A DNA stretch of 64,000 nucleotides from Modestobacter sp. DSM 44400 (GTDB lineage Bacteria; Actinomycetota; Actinomycetes; Mycobacteriales; Geodermatophilaceae): NCBI RefSeq assembly GCF_900107175.1, contig NZ_FNOZ01000012.1:38069-102068 (forward strand), given 5' to 3'. Below the pieces are notes generated by a model, which did no database searches, was not told the DNA's origin, and worked only from the letters and a program-made list of their open reading frames with translations. How positions within the stretch are numbered: position 1 is the stretch's first letter; every line of letters starts with the position of its first letter. Position numbers and translations under genes: made by a program. Below, piece by piece: positions 53,279 to 61,643 of this stretch.

Positions 53279-54493
53279 GTGACCGCCGTCAGCAGCCCGT
53301 CCGCACCCGACCAGCCCACCCCACCGTCGGTGAACGCCGCCCGGCTGGAACGGGCGCTGTTCGAGATCAAGCGGGTCATCGTCGGTCAGGACCGGCTGGT
53401 CGAGCGGATGCTGGTCGGCCTGCTCGCCCGCGGCCACGTGCTGCTCGAGGGTGTGCCCGGCGTGGCCAAGACCCTGGCGGTCGAGACGCTGGCCACCGTC
53501 GTCGGCGGCAGCTTCGCCCGCCTGCAGTTCACCCCCGACCTGGTGCCGGCCGACATCATCGGCACCCGCATCTACAAGGCCGGGCAGGACGCCTTCGACA
53601 CCGAGCTCGGCCCGGTGTTCGCCAACTTCGTACTCACCGACGAGATCAACCGCGCCCCGGCGAAGGTGCAGTCGGCGCTGCTGGAGGTGATGGCCGAGCG
53701 GCAGGTCTCCATCGGCGGGGTGACCCACCCGCTGCCGGACCCCTTCCTGGTGCTGGCCACCCAGAACCCGATCGAGTCCGAGGGCGTGTACGCGCTGCCC
53801 GAGGCCCAGCGGGACCGGTTCCTGCTCAAGGTGCTCGTCGACTACCCGACCCCGGAGGAGGAGCGCGAGATCATCTACCGGATGGGCGCCACGCCTCCGC
53901 GGGCGCAGACCGTGCTCGGCCCGGACGACGTCCGCCGGTTGCAGCGCACCGCGCAGGAGGTGTTCGTGCACCATGCGCTCGTCGACTACGTCGTCCGGCT
54001 GGTGGTCGCCACCCGCGCCCCGCGGGAGCACGGCATGGACGACGTCGCCGGCTGGGTGACCTACGGCGCCAGCCCGCGCGCCTCGCTCGGGCTGGTCGCC
54101 GCCAGCCGGGCACTCGCGCTGATCCGCGGGCGCGACTACGTGCTGCCGCAGGACGTCCTGGACGTTACCGCCGACGTGCTGCGCCACCGGCTGGTGCTCT
54201 CCTACGACGCGCTGGCCGACGGCGTGCCGGCCGACCACGTGATCAAGCGGATCGTGCAGAGCGTGCCGCTGCCGCAGGTGACCCCACGCCAGCGGGCCGG
54301 TGGCTACAGTCCGGGCAACCCGGGCGGTCCGGTGGTGCCGGGCTTCGGCGGTCCGGGTGCGCCGGGCCAGCCCTCCTTCGGCGTCCCGGGCGGCCCCGGC
54401 CAGCCCTCCTTCGGCCAGCACTCCTTCGGCCCGCCCCCGGGCGCGCCGCAGTCCGGACCGCAGGGCGGGTACCCGGGCCCGCACCCCGCGTGA
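53279..54493 (+). CDS. MoxR-family AAA+ ATPase
   Basis: A 404-residue chaperone-like ATPase. Walker A GVPGVAKT, Walker B FVLTDEINRAPAKVQSALLEVM, sensor 1 LATQNPIESEG, and the C-terminal lid. The last 65 residues are Gly/Pro/Phe-rich and disordered (GFGGPGAPGQPSFG repeats). MoxR proteins work with VWA proteins encoded beside them, here the DUF58 and VWA genes, to mature or remodel partner complexes. GTG 53279 (VTAVSSPSAPDQ) is chosen from the promoter position; the stop overlaps the linker ORF GTG. Confidence 0.95.
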   Translation: MTAVSSPSAPDQPTPPSVNAARLERALFEIKRVIVGQDRLVERMLVGLLARGHVLLEGVPGVAKTLAVETLATVVGGSFARLQFTPDLVPADIIGTRIYKAGQDAFDTELGPVFANFVLTDEINRAPAKVQSALLEVMAERQVSIGGVTHPLPDPFLVLATQNPIESEGVYALPEAQRDRFLLKVLVDYPTPEEEREIIYRMGATPPRAQTVLGPDDVRRLQRTAQEVFVHHALVDYVVRLVVATRAPREHGMDDVAGWVTYGASPRASLGLVAASRALALIRGRDYVLPQDVLDVTADVLRHRLVLSYDALADGVPADHVIKRIVQSVPLPQVTPRQRAGGYSPGNPGGPVVPGFGGPGAPGQPSFGVPGGPGQPSFGQHSFGPPPGAPQSGPQGGYPGPHPA

Positions 54494-54570
54494 CCGAGCT
54501 CGCGAGGTCACCGGGAGGCGCAGCACCGTCGGTCACGGCTCCGACGAGCGCTAGCGAGGAGGCGGCGTGA
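54490..54570 (+). CDS. 26-aa linker ORF between moxR and the DUF58 gene (copy 2 of a repeated element)
   Basis: GTG 54490 overlaps the moxR stop (GTGA), and TGA 54568-54570 overlaps the DUF58 GTG (GTGA). The peptide starts VTELARS and ends PTSASEEAA, like the copy before opcA. Its last codons include GAGGAGG, the DUF58 Shine-Dalgarno. By my count 66 of 81 bases match the other copy, with the differences concentrated in codons 8-11. It could pass ribosomes from moxR to the next gene. Confidence 0.45.
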   Translation: MTELARSPGGAAPSVTAPTSASEEAA

Positions 54571-55544
54571 CCGAGGCCCAGTCGCCTGCGAGGGCGGACT
54601 CGGCGCCGCCCCGCTTCGGGGGCGCTCCCGACGCCGCCTCCGTCGCGGTCCTGCTGCGCAGGCTGGAGCTGACCGTGCGCCGCCGGCTGGACGGGCTGCT
54701 GCAGGGCGACCACCTCGGGCTGGTCCCGGGGTCGGGCAGCGAGGCCGGCGACGCGCGGGCGTACCACCCCGGCGACGACGTCCGGCGGATGGACTGGCCG
54801 GTCACCGCGCGCACCCAGGCCCCGCACGTCCGGGAGACCATCGCCGACCGCGAGCTGGAGACCTGGGTCGTGCTGGACCTGTCGGCCAGCCTCGACTTCG
54901 GCACCGCCCAGTGCGAGAAGCGCGATCTGGCGATCGCCGGCCTGGCCGCCGTCAGCCACCTCACCGTGCGCGGCGGCAACCGGCTGGGCGCCGTGGTCAC
55001 CACCGGCGAGCGGGTCGACCGGTACCCCGCGCTCTCCGGCCGACTGCCCGCCGACCGGCTCATGCGCTCCGTCGTCGCGACGCCACGCGCCGACGGCGGG
55101 CGCCGCGGCGACCTGGCGGCCGCCCTGGAGTTGCTCCGGCGGCCACCCCGCCGGCGCGGGCTGGTCGTGGTGATCTCGGACTTCCTGGGCTCCGACGCGC
55201 GTGGCCCCGCAGACTGGGAACGCCCGCTGCGCGGCCTGGGCGCCCGGCACGAGCTGCTGGCGATCGAGGTGGTCGACCCGCGGGAGCTGGAGCTCGCCGA
55301 TGTCGGGCTGCTGACCGTGGTCGACCCGGAGAGCGGCCAGACCCTCGAGGTGCCCACCGGCAACGCTGCCTTCCGGCAGCGGTTCGCCGAGGGCGCCGCA
55401 GCCCAGCGCGCGGATATCGCCGCGGGTCTGCGCCGGGCCGGGGCAGCGCACCTGCAGCTGCGGACCGACCGCGACTGGCTGGCCGACGTGGTCCGTTTCG
55501 TCGCCGAACGCCGGCGCGCCGGCAGTGGAGGAGCTGCCCGATGA
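54567..55544 (+). CDS. DUF58 domain protein
   Basis: A 325-residue protein with the DUF58 signature YHPGDDVRRMDWPVTART near residues 68-85, after a conserved DHLGLVPGSGSEAGDARAY. The centre is a von Willebrand A-like fold with a WVVLDLSASLDFG MIDAS-like segment. Encoded between MoxR and a membrane VWA protein, so a partner of both; precise function unknown. GTG 54567 overlaps the linker ORF stop; its own stop overlaps the VWA ATG. Confidence 0.92.
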   Translation: MTEAQSPARADSAPPRFGGAPDAASVAVLLRRLELTVRRRLDGLLQGDHLGLVPGSGSEAGDARAYHPGDDVRRMDWPVTARTQAPHVRETIADRELETWVVLDLSASLDFGTAQCEKRDLAIAGLAAVSHLTVRGGNRLGAVVTTGERVDRYPALSGRLPADRLMRSVVATPRADGGRRGDLAAALELLRRPPRRRGLVVVISDFLGSDARGPADWERPLRGLGARHELLAIEVVDPRELELADVGLLTVVDPESGQTLEVPTGNAAFRQRFAEGAAAQRADIAAGLRRAGAAHLQLRTDRDWLADVVRFVAERRRAGSGGAAR

Positions 55545-56497
55545 CCTTCCAGGCCCCCTGGTGGCTGTTGGCCCTGCTCGCGGTGCTCGCCGTCGTCGCG
55601 CTCTACGTGGTGCTGCAGCTGCGCCGGGCCCGGTACGCCGCCCGGTTCACCAACGTGGCGCTGCTCGGTTCCCTCCTGCCCAAGCGGGCCGGTTGGCGCC
55701 GGCACGTGGCGTTCGGGGCGCTGGCGCTGGGGCTGGCCGCGCTGGTGGCGTCCCTGGCCGTGCCCAGCACCGAGGTGCGGGTGCCGCGGGAGCGGGCGAC
55801 GGTGGTGATGGCGGTGGACGTGTCGCTGTCCATGCGGGCCACCGACATCGAGCCCGACCGGTTCTCCGCGATGCAGACCGCGGCCAAGGAGTTCGTGAAG
55901 GTTCTGCCGGCCCGGATCAACCTGGGGCTGGTGTCCTTCGCCGGGTCGGCGACGACCGTGGTCTCGCCCACCACCGACCGCGCCTCGGTCACCACCGCGA
56001 TCGACAACCTGCAGCTGGCCGAGTCCACCGCGATCGGCGATGCAATCTTCACCTCGTTGACCGCCATCCAGAACTTCCAGTCCTCGCTGGACGCCCCGGT
56101 CGAGGACCTCCCGCCGGCCCGCATCGTGCTGCTGTCCGACGGCTACAGCACGGTGGGCCGGGAGGCGACGCAGGCGGTCGACGCGGCCAACGGCGTCCAG
56201 GTGCCGGTGTCCACGATCGCCTTCGGCACCGACTACGGCACCCTCGACCTGGACGGGGAGACGGTGCCGGTGCCGGTCGACCGTGCCACCTTGAAGCAGA
56301 TCGCCGACGACACCGGCGGCAGCTACAGCGAGGCGGCCAGTGCTGCGGAGCTGAGTCAGGTCTACGAGGACCTCGGCAGCCAGATCGGCTACACGACCGA
56401 GCCGAAGGACATCAGCCCCTGGTTCGTCCGCGGCGGGCTGCTGTTCGCCTTCCTCGGCGTCGTCGCCTCGCTGCTCTGGACCAACCGGCTGCTCTGA
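55541..56497 (+). CDS. VWA domain membrane protein (BatA-like)
   Basis: A 318-residue protein: two N-terminal transmembrane helices (about 5-25 and 52-75), an extracytoplasmic von Willebrand A domain with intact MIDAS (DVSLS near residues 92-96, then SPTTDR and LLSDGYSTVG), and a C-terminal helix (GLLFAFLGVVASLLW). Third gene of the MoxR-DUF58-VWA operon. ATG 55541 has GGAGGAG at 55527-55533 and overlaps the upstream stop. Confidence 0.95.
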   Translation: MTFQAPWWLLALLAVLAVVALYVVLQLRRARYAARFTNVALLGSLLPKRAGWRRHVAFGALALGLAALVASLAVPSTEVRVPRERATVVMAVDVSLSMRATDIEPDRFSAMQTAAKEFVKVLPARINLGLVSFAGSATTVVSPTTDRASVTTAIDNLQLAESTAIGDAIFTSLTAIQNFQSSLDAPVEDLPPARIVLLSDGYSTVGREATQAVDAANGVQVPVSTIAFGTDYGTLDLDGETVPVPVDRATLKQIADDTGGSYSEAASAAELSQVYEDLGSQIGYTTEPKDISPWFVRGGLLFAFLGVVASLLWTNRLL

Positions 56498-56512
56498 GCC
56501 GCGCCCCGTGAG

Positions 56513-56572
56513 GGCATAGGAAGCTTTACACCCGCTTTCGCGGCCAAGACCGGGTGGAGAGCTTCCTATGCC
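56513..56572. terminator. 60-bp inverted-repeat element between VWA and quinone-reductase genes
   Basis: GGCATAGGAAGCT (56513-56525) and AGCTTCCTATGCC (56560-56572) pair perfectly over 13 bp; an inner CACCCG/CGGGTG pair lies inside. It is AT-richer than its surroundings and sits between convergent stops, so it should end both transcripts; it may also be a small mobile repeat. Confidence 0.7.
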
Positions 56573-56578
56573 TGGGGG

Positions 56579-57550
56579 TCAGCGGCGGGGGTGGAGGACG
56601 AGCTTGCCGGTGGTGCGGCGGGCCAGCAGGTCCTGGTGCGCCTCGCGGACGGCGGTCATCGGGTAGCGGCCACCGGAGACCGGCTTCAGTGCGCCCTCGG
56701 CGACCAGCGGGAGCAGGTCGCCCATCGCGTCGTCCAGCATGGCCGGGCGGCTGAAGCAGTGCGCCAGCCAGAAGCCGATGACGGCGCGGCTGGTACCCAT
56801 CAGGGAGGGCGGCTGGACGGGCTTCGGCGGGACCCGGCCGGCCATGCCGTAGACGGCGAGCCGGCCGAAGGGCGCCAACGCCGAGAGAGCGCCGTCGAAC
56901 ACGTTGCCGCCGGTCATCTCCAGGACGACGTCGACCTTGTGGCCGCCGTTGGCCTCACGCAGTGCCGCGGTGAAAGTTTTGGGATCGTCCTCGGCCAGGG
57001 TGGGGTCGACGGTGGCGTCGGCGCCGAGCTGCTCGCACAGTGCGCGCTTGTCGGCGCTGGAGGCGGTGGCGATGACCCGGCCGGCGCCCCAGCGCTTGGC
57101 CAGCTGCACGGCGAGCGAGCCGACGCCGCCGGCGCCGGCGATGACCACCACGGACTCGCCGGGGGAGAAGTGCACGGAGGTCTTCAACAGGTGCCAGGCG
57201 GTCGCGCCCTGTAGGACGACGGCCAGCGCCTGCTCGTCGGTGACCCCGTCGGGTACCGGCCACGTGAGCCGGGGGTGCGCGGCGACCCGCTGCGCGTAAC
57301 CGCCGCCGGGCAGCAGGCCGACCACCCGCGGACCGCCGTCCGCCGGGGTGCCGACGAACTCCGCGCCCGGCACCAGTGGCAGCTCCTGTGGCGCGAGGTA
57401 GGAGTCCTCGATCTGGTGGGTGTCTGCAAAGTTGACTCCTGCGGAGCTCACCTCGTAGAGCACCTCGCCGTCGCCCGGGACGGGGTCGGGCAGGTCGACG
57501 ACGTCCATGACCTCGGGGCCGCCGAAGCGGGTGATCTGCACAGCACGCAT
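56579..57550 (-). CDS. Zinc-independent quinone oxidoreductase (MDR family)
   Basis: A 323-residue NADPH:quinone oxidoreductase-type enzyme of the medium-chain dehydrogenase superfamily. N-terminal MRAVQITRFGGPEVMDVVDLPDPVPG, the NADPH-binding VVVIAGAGGVGSLAVQLAKRWGA and catalytic-domain GVNFADTHQ. No Cys/His set for structural or catalytic zinc. ATG 57550. A decayed copy of its first 47 codons lies at 59993-60131. Confidence 0.94.
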   Translation of the reverse strand: MRAVQITRFGGPEVMDVVDLPDPVPGDGEVLYEVSSAGVNFADTHQIEDSYLAPQELPLVPGAEFVGTPADGGPRVVGLLPGGGYAQRVAAHPRLTWPVPDGVTDEQALAVVLQGATAWHLLKTSVHFSPGESVVVIAGAGGVGSLAVQLAKRWGAGRVIATASSADKRALCEQLGADATVDPTLAEDDPKTFTAALREANGGHKVDVVLEMTGGNVFDGALSALAPFGRLAVYGMAGRVPPKPVQPPSLMGTSRAVIGFWLAHCFSRPAMLDDAMGDLLPLVAEGALKPVSGGRYPMTAVREAHQDLLARRTTGKLVLHPRR

Positions 57551-57699
57551 GAAGGGGACGCTAGGGGATCACTCGATCACGCCGGTATGTGGTCGACCTA
57601 GGTGTCTGGGTCGGGCGTTCAGTGGTCCGCAGGGCTCAGGTCGCGGCTGGCCTCTGGGAAGCCGCTTCGGGCGTGCGAGCTTCGTCGCCCTGCTCGTGC

Positions 57700-57960
57700 G
57701 AGTCAGCTCTCTTGCTCCTCCGCAAGCTCGGCGCCCCCGTCGTCGACAGCGACATGCCCGAGCGAGTTGGGGAACCGATCTACGAGGGCGGCGATACGGA
57801 GCCGCATTCTCGGCGTTGGGGCACGGACGCGCTCGCGACGAGGCGCCGGATGTGGCGGCCCGACATCGGGTCGGCGATGACGCCGACCGTGGCGTCGGCC
57901 ACCAGCCGGTGGCGTGCTGCTCGCCCATCGCCCTCCCCGGCGCCGTCGCCCGTGCAATCT
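57700..57960 (-). pseudogene. Possible remnant of an ATP-NAD kinase/AcoX-like gene
   Basis: The minus strand reads ADATVGVIADPMSGRHIRRLVASASV, close to the N-terminal VGIIANPxSGRDIRRLV of ATP-NAD kinase-like/AcoX proteins, then shifts frame to PNAENAA and stops soon after. No complete frame exists. The remaining gap between 57551 and 58043 holds nothing else I recognise. Confidence 0.35.
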
Positions 57961-58043
57961 CCGGGATACGCGTTCCCCGCAGCCGCTGACAAGGGTTGCG
58001 ATCGTCATCCGACAAGACCCGGTTGATTCCTCTTGGCCTGACG

Positions 58044-58075
58044 CATGCCGATATGGGTATATGATGGCTGGCATG
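58044..58075 (+). promoter_or_regulatory. Promoter and probable operator of the ArsR-family gene
   Basis: TATGAT at 58060-58065 is a good -10, 7 nt before ATG 58073. CATGCC (58044-58049) and GGCATG (58070-58075) form an inverted repeat spanning it, with ATATGGGTATAT inside, as expected for self-repression by an ArsR protein. Confidence 0.5.
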
Positions 58076-58414
58076 GCACGAGCAGCGACGACGTCGGACG
58101 TCTTCAACGCGATCGCCGAGCCGCAGCGCCGGGAGATCCTGGTGCTGTTGCGGGCGGGTGAGCGGCCGGTGACCGAGTTGGCCCAGGAGCTGGGGATGCC
58201 GCAGCCGGGGGCGTCCAAACACCTTCGGGTGCTCCGGGAGGTCGGGCTGGTGCGGGACCGCAAGGCAGGCAAGCAGCGCCTGTACGGCCTTGACGCCCGT
58301 GGGCTGCGACCGGTTCACGAGTGGACCGGCGGGTTCGAGCAGTTCTGGAGCGAGAGCTTCGACCGGCTGGACGCGTACGTGCAGGACCTCAAGCAGGCAA
58401 GGCAGGAGGAGTAG
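58073..58414 (+). CDS. ArsR/SmtB-family transcriptional regulator
   Basis: A 113-residue winged-helix repressor: DVFNAIAEPQRREILVLLRAGERPVTELAQELGMPQPGASKHLRVLREVGLVRDRKAGKQRLYGLD. It lacks the CVC metal site of ArsR/SmtB sensors, and with the following SRPBCC gene belongs to the common regulator-AHSA1 pair. ATG 58073 is leaderless by promoter position; ATGs at 58061 and 58064 are in frame but overlap the -10. Confidence 0.92.
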   Translation: MARAATTSDVFNAIAEPQRREILVLLRAGERPVTELAQELGMPQPGASKHLRVLREVGLVRDRKAGKQRLYGLDARGLRPVHEWTGGFEQFWSESFDRLDAYVQDLKQARQEE

Positions 58415-58417
58415 CTG

Positions 58418-58924
58418 ATGAGCGCGACGGGACGAGGAGCGCCGGCGCATTGCGCGACGGCCGACCGCGAGATCGTGATCTCCCGGGTCATCAGTGCCCC
58501 ACGGGAGCTGGTGTTCGAGGCGTTCACCGAGGTGCGGCACCTGTCGCGGTGGTGGGGGCCGGAGGGGTTCACCACCACCACGCGGTCCTTCGAGTTCCGC
58601 GTCGGAGGGGAGTGGAACTTCGTGATGCACGGGCCGGACGGAACGGACTACCAGGAGTGGATCTCCTGGACCGCGATCGTCCCGCCCGAGGGGATAGCGC
58701 TGCTGCACGGTGAGTCCCGCGGCGACCCGAACGCCTTCGAGTCGGTCCTCACGTTCGCGCCCGACGGGGCGGCGACCCGGATCGAGATGTGCACGGTGTT
58801 CCCCACCAAGGAGCTGCGCGACGAGGCGGTCGAGAAGTACCACGCGATCGAGGGCGGCCAGCAGACCCTGAGCAACCTGGCTGCCTACGTCACCGAGACC
58901 GTTCGGAGGGGAGCTGAGGGCTGA
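58418..58924 (+). CDS. SRPBCC (AHSA1-like) domain protein
   Basis: A 168-residue ligand-binding helix-grip fold: ISRVISAPRELVFEAFTEVRHLSRWWGPEGFTTTTRSFEFRVGGEWNFVMHGPDG, then RIEMCTVFPTKELRDEAVEKYHAIEGGQQTL. Usual companion of the upstream ArsR-type regulator (3 nt apart). Ligand unknown. Confidence 0.92.
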   Translation: MSATGRGAPAHCATADREIVISRVISAPRELVFEAFTEVRHLSRWWGPEGFTTTTRSFEFRVGGEWNFVMHGPDGTDYQEWISWTAIVPPEGIALLHGESRGDPNAFESVLTFAPDGAATRIEMCTVFPTKELRDEAVEKYHAIEGGQQTLSNLAAYVTETVRRGAEG

Positions 58925-59589
58925 TGGCCGGGAAGGTGTTCTTCAGCGTGTCGATGTCGCTGGACGGGTTCATCGCGCCCGAGTCCGTGCCCGTTGAGGA
59001 CTTCTCCGCGCCCGAGAAGCAGGACGACCCGCAGGTCCAGCGCTGGATGGCGCAGTGGATGGAACTGCAGCAGTGGATCTTCCCGCAGCGGTTCTTCCGG
59101 GAGAACCTGAAGCTCGGCGAGGGCGGCGAGGAAGGGCGCGACAACGACATCGCGCGGGATACGTTCGAGCGCACCGGCGCGAGCGTCATGGGCAAGCGCA
59201 TGTTCGACCTCGGCGAGCAGGCATGGCCGGAGGAGGCGCCGTTCCACACGCCGGTCTTCGTCGTGACGAACGAGAAGCGTGACCCCTGGGAGCGGCCGGG
59301 CGGGACCACCTTCCACTTCGTCAACGACGGCATCGAGCCCGCGCTCGACCAGGCCCGCGAGGCCGCCGGCGACCGAGACGTCCGCATCGCGGGCGGCGGC
59401 GCAACGATCCTGGAGTACGTGAACGCCGGCCTGATCGACGAGTTCTCGATCGCGCTCTCACCCGTGCTGTTCGGCTCCGGAATCCGCCTGTTCGAGGGCG
59501 TGGACGCGGGCCGCGTGGTCCTGGAGCCGGTCCGCGCGGAGCCGACGCAGCGGGTGACCCACCTGACCTACGCAGTCCGGGAGCGGTAG
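58924..59589 (+). CDS. Dihydrofolate reductase-like (RibD C-terminal) protein
   Basis: A 221-residue protein with the RibD-C/DHFR fold: KVFFSVSMSLDGFIA at the start, GASVMGKRMFDLGE, RIAGGGATILEYVNAGLIDEFSIALSPVLFGSGIRLFEG. Members are often found with ArsR-AHSA1 pairs; substrate and reaction are unknown and it is not the folate enzyme itself. ATG 58924 overlaps the previous stop by one base. Confidence 0.92.
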   Translation: MAGKVFFSVSMSLDGFIAPESVPVEDFSAPEKQDDPQVQRWMAQWMELQQWIFPQRFFRENLKLGEGGEEGRDNDIARDTFERTGASVMGKRMFDLGEQAWPEEAPFHTPVFVVTNEKRDPWERPGGTTFHFVNDGIEPALDQAREAAGDRDVRIAGGGATILEYVNAGLIDEFSIALSPVLFGSGIRLFEGVDAGRVVLEPVRAEPTQRVTHLTYAVRER

Positions 59590-59992
59590 GCGCACGGCGG
59601 ACGACACACGGCCGACGGCGGACGCGAAGGAACACCCACGCGGTTTGGCACGCCGACGGTTCTCCTGCCGGGATGACCAGCCCACCTGCTGGATGGCCGG
59701 GAAGGAGCCTGGAGGATCCGGTGGCACCGGGCCGCTCGGCGCCCATGAGAGACGATTCGCCAGGTGGAATGGCCAGGAACGGGCCCCGGATCGGGGGCCG
59801 AGTCAGGGATCAACTGACGAGGTGCGCACCAGCCTGGGCCGAGTCAGGTATCTGGAGACATAAGGCCGACCGCGAGCATCTACCGGCGAACGGCGGTGCC
59901 GCATCACAAGCGGATTGGCGAGCACTCACCATCTACGCGGCTTGACGGCACCTCCTTCCGAGACGAGCACGCGTCACACGCGCCTCCTACCG
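59590..59992. other. Gap with no recognised gene
   Basis: About 400 nt. Short open frames on the plus strand (59645-59945) have mixed composition and no family resemblance. Probably decayed sequence at the border of the pseudogene-rich stretch. Confidence 0.4.
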
Positions 59993-60131
59993 GTGGTGGG
60001 TGTCGGCAAAATTGACGCCGCTGGACGAGATGTCGAAGAGCTGCTCGCCCTCGCCGGGCACGGGGTCGGGCAGGTCGACGATGTCCATGACCTCAGGGCC
60101 CGCCGAAGCGGGTGATCTGCACAGCCCGCAT
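59993..60131 (-). pseudogene. 5' fragment of a quinone oxidoreductase paralogue
   Basis: Begins MRAVQITRFGG at ATG 60131, then an extra base (GGGCCC instead of GGGCC) shifts the frame; continuing in the new frame gives GPEVMDIVDLPDPVPGEGE and SSGVNFADTHH. It parallels the first 47 codons of the intact gene at 57550-57417 but differs at many bases, so it is an old paralogue, not a recent copy. Confidence 0.75.
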
Positions 60132-60220
60132 GCTGGACAGGCTAGCGCCGGCCGTCGCCGCGGACAGAGGCAGCCACGATGGCCGACGGGGAGTCCGTGC
60201 CCGGCCGCTGAGGCTGGTGG

Positions 60221-60433
60221 TCAGTAGGAGGTTGACAGGCCGTCCGTGGACCCGGATGCGGTGCCGGCGGTGCTGAGCACTGCGGACAGTGGGTCCAGGG
60301 CGCCGGGAACGAGGGCGAAGTAGGCCCACACCCCGCGCTTGTCCCGGCTCAGCAGTCCGGCCTCGACGAGGACCTGGAGGTGGCGGGACACCGTCGGCTG
60401 AGACCGTCCCAGCAGACCGGTGCGATCACACAC
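60221..60433 (-). pseudogene. C-terminal part of an ArsR-family regulator
   Basis: SQPTVSRHLQVLVEAGLLSRDKRGVWAYFALVPGALDPLSAVLS is the recognition helix and wing of an ArsR repressor. The first helices (LADxTRxxIL region) are missing; sequence homology stops near 60420 where the DUF2254 remnant begins on the other strand. A deletion joint at about 60420-60440 is likely. Confidence 0.65.
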
Positions 60434-61037
60434 GGGGCTTCGCCGAGCTCATCGACGCTGCCGAGTGGCCCACGCCTGGGCGCGAGGCTCGGCAGGGGTC
60501 GCCGACACCGACGCGCTGGAGCAGGCGCTGGACGACGCGGTGGGGCTGCACTATGAGCGCTCGGCCAGCCGGGACGTCGCCTACGGCCTGCGCAAGATCA
60601 TCGACATCGCGGTGCGCGCCTTGTCCCCGGGGATCAACGACCCGACCACGGCAGTGCACGCGTTGTCGCACGCGTCGGCGTTGCTGGGCGAACTGGCGGT
60701 GCGGCCCGCGGAGGACCGCAGGATCCGCGACGAGGACGGCGCCGTCCGGGTGGTCCTGCCGGGGTGGGAACTGGCGGCGCTGGTGGAGCTGGTGGTGGAG
60801 GAGCCGCTCCAGTTCGCCGAGTGACAACCCGCGGTGTTGCGGCGGATGGCCGGTCTGCTGCGCGAGTTCGCCTGGCGAGCTCGCGGCCGCGGTGCCGACG
60901 ACCTGGTCCGCAGGTACACCGACCTGGTCGCGGAGACGGCTTTGCGTGCCAGCGAGGTCTCGGCGGAGGAGGCGCAGGCGTGGCGGGAGCAAGTGGCACA
61001 GGCGCTTGCCGGGGAGTGGCCGGCGGAGCGGCCCTGA
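60420..61037 (+). pseudogene. DUF2254 membrane protein remnant, truncated and with an in-frame stop
   Basis: YGLRKIIDIAVRALSPGINDPTTAVHALSHAS is the conserved soluble C-terminal block of DUF2254 proteins; the N-terminal membrane part is missing. TGA at 60822-60824 interrupts the frame, which then continues QPAVLRRMAGLLREFAWRARG ... ALAGEWP to a stop at 61037, as the intact family would. Confidence 0.7.
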
Positions 61038-61048
61038 GACCTCGAGCG

Positions 61049-61640
61049 TCAGGCGGACGTCTCGTGCCCGTGTGCCGTCGCATACGCCGCGAAGACTTCG
61101 GAGGTGTCGCCGCCCGCGTGGAGGAACTGGTCGTCGAGCAACCGGGCGAGGTCGGTCAGAGCCGCGGCCAGTGTGTCGGCGGCCACGCGCAGCTCCGCGT
61201 GCTCGGACACCCCGCCTCGCCCCGCGAGGTCCTGCGCGACCCAGATGGTCGCGGCCAGCGACGAGGCGGCTCCGGCGTCGCGAAGTAGTAGGTCACGGCG
61301 TACTGGGTCAGGTCGACCGTGGTCTGGGAGATGCCGGCGGCGAGGTCGAGCAACAGCGTCGCACCCGCAGCCGGGTGCGGGCGCGGGAGCTGCTCTGGGG
61401 CGTGGGCGCGGCGCAGCTGGTCAGCACCACCCAGCTCAGGACGACCAGCAGCAGCGACAGCGGCCCGGTGCGCGTCGACCGGCCACCGCTCCCACCGCCG
61501 CGTCCGGACAGCCGCCAGACGGCGCGCGGGACCCACTGGTCGAACCGGCCGCGGCCGCGGGGGTGCCAGAGGGTGTGGAACAGCTCGCGGAGGACCAGTG
61601 CCACCAGCACCGCTCCGGTGACGGAGACCAGCCACCCCAT
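61049..61640 (-). pseudogene. Potassium-channel-like membrane protein remnant
   Basis: Three frames in series: MGWLVSVTGAVLVALVLRELFHTLWHPRGRG (first helix) from ATG 61640; then LLLDLAAGISQTTVDLTQYAVTYY; then LRDAGAASSLAATIWVAQDLAGRGG to HGHETSA and TGA 61049. The order resembles two-helix ion-channel proteins, but the pore with its TVGYGD-like filter is absent, so there is at least one deletion plus two frameshifts. Confidence 0.6.
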
Positions 61641-61643
61641 GGA

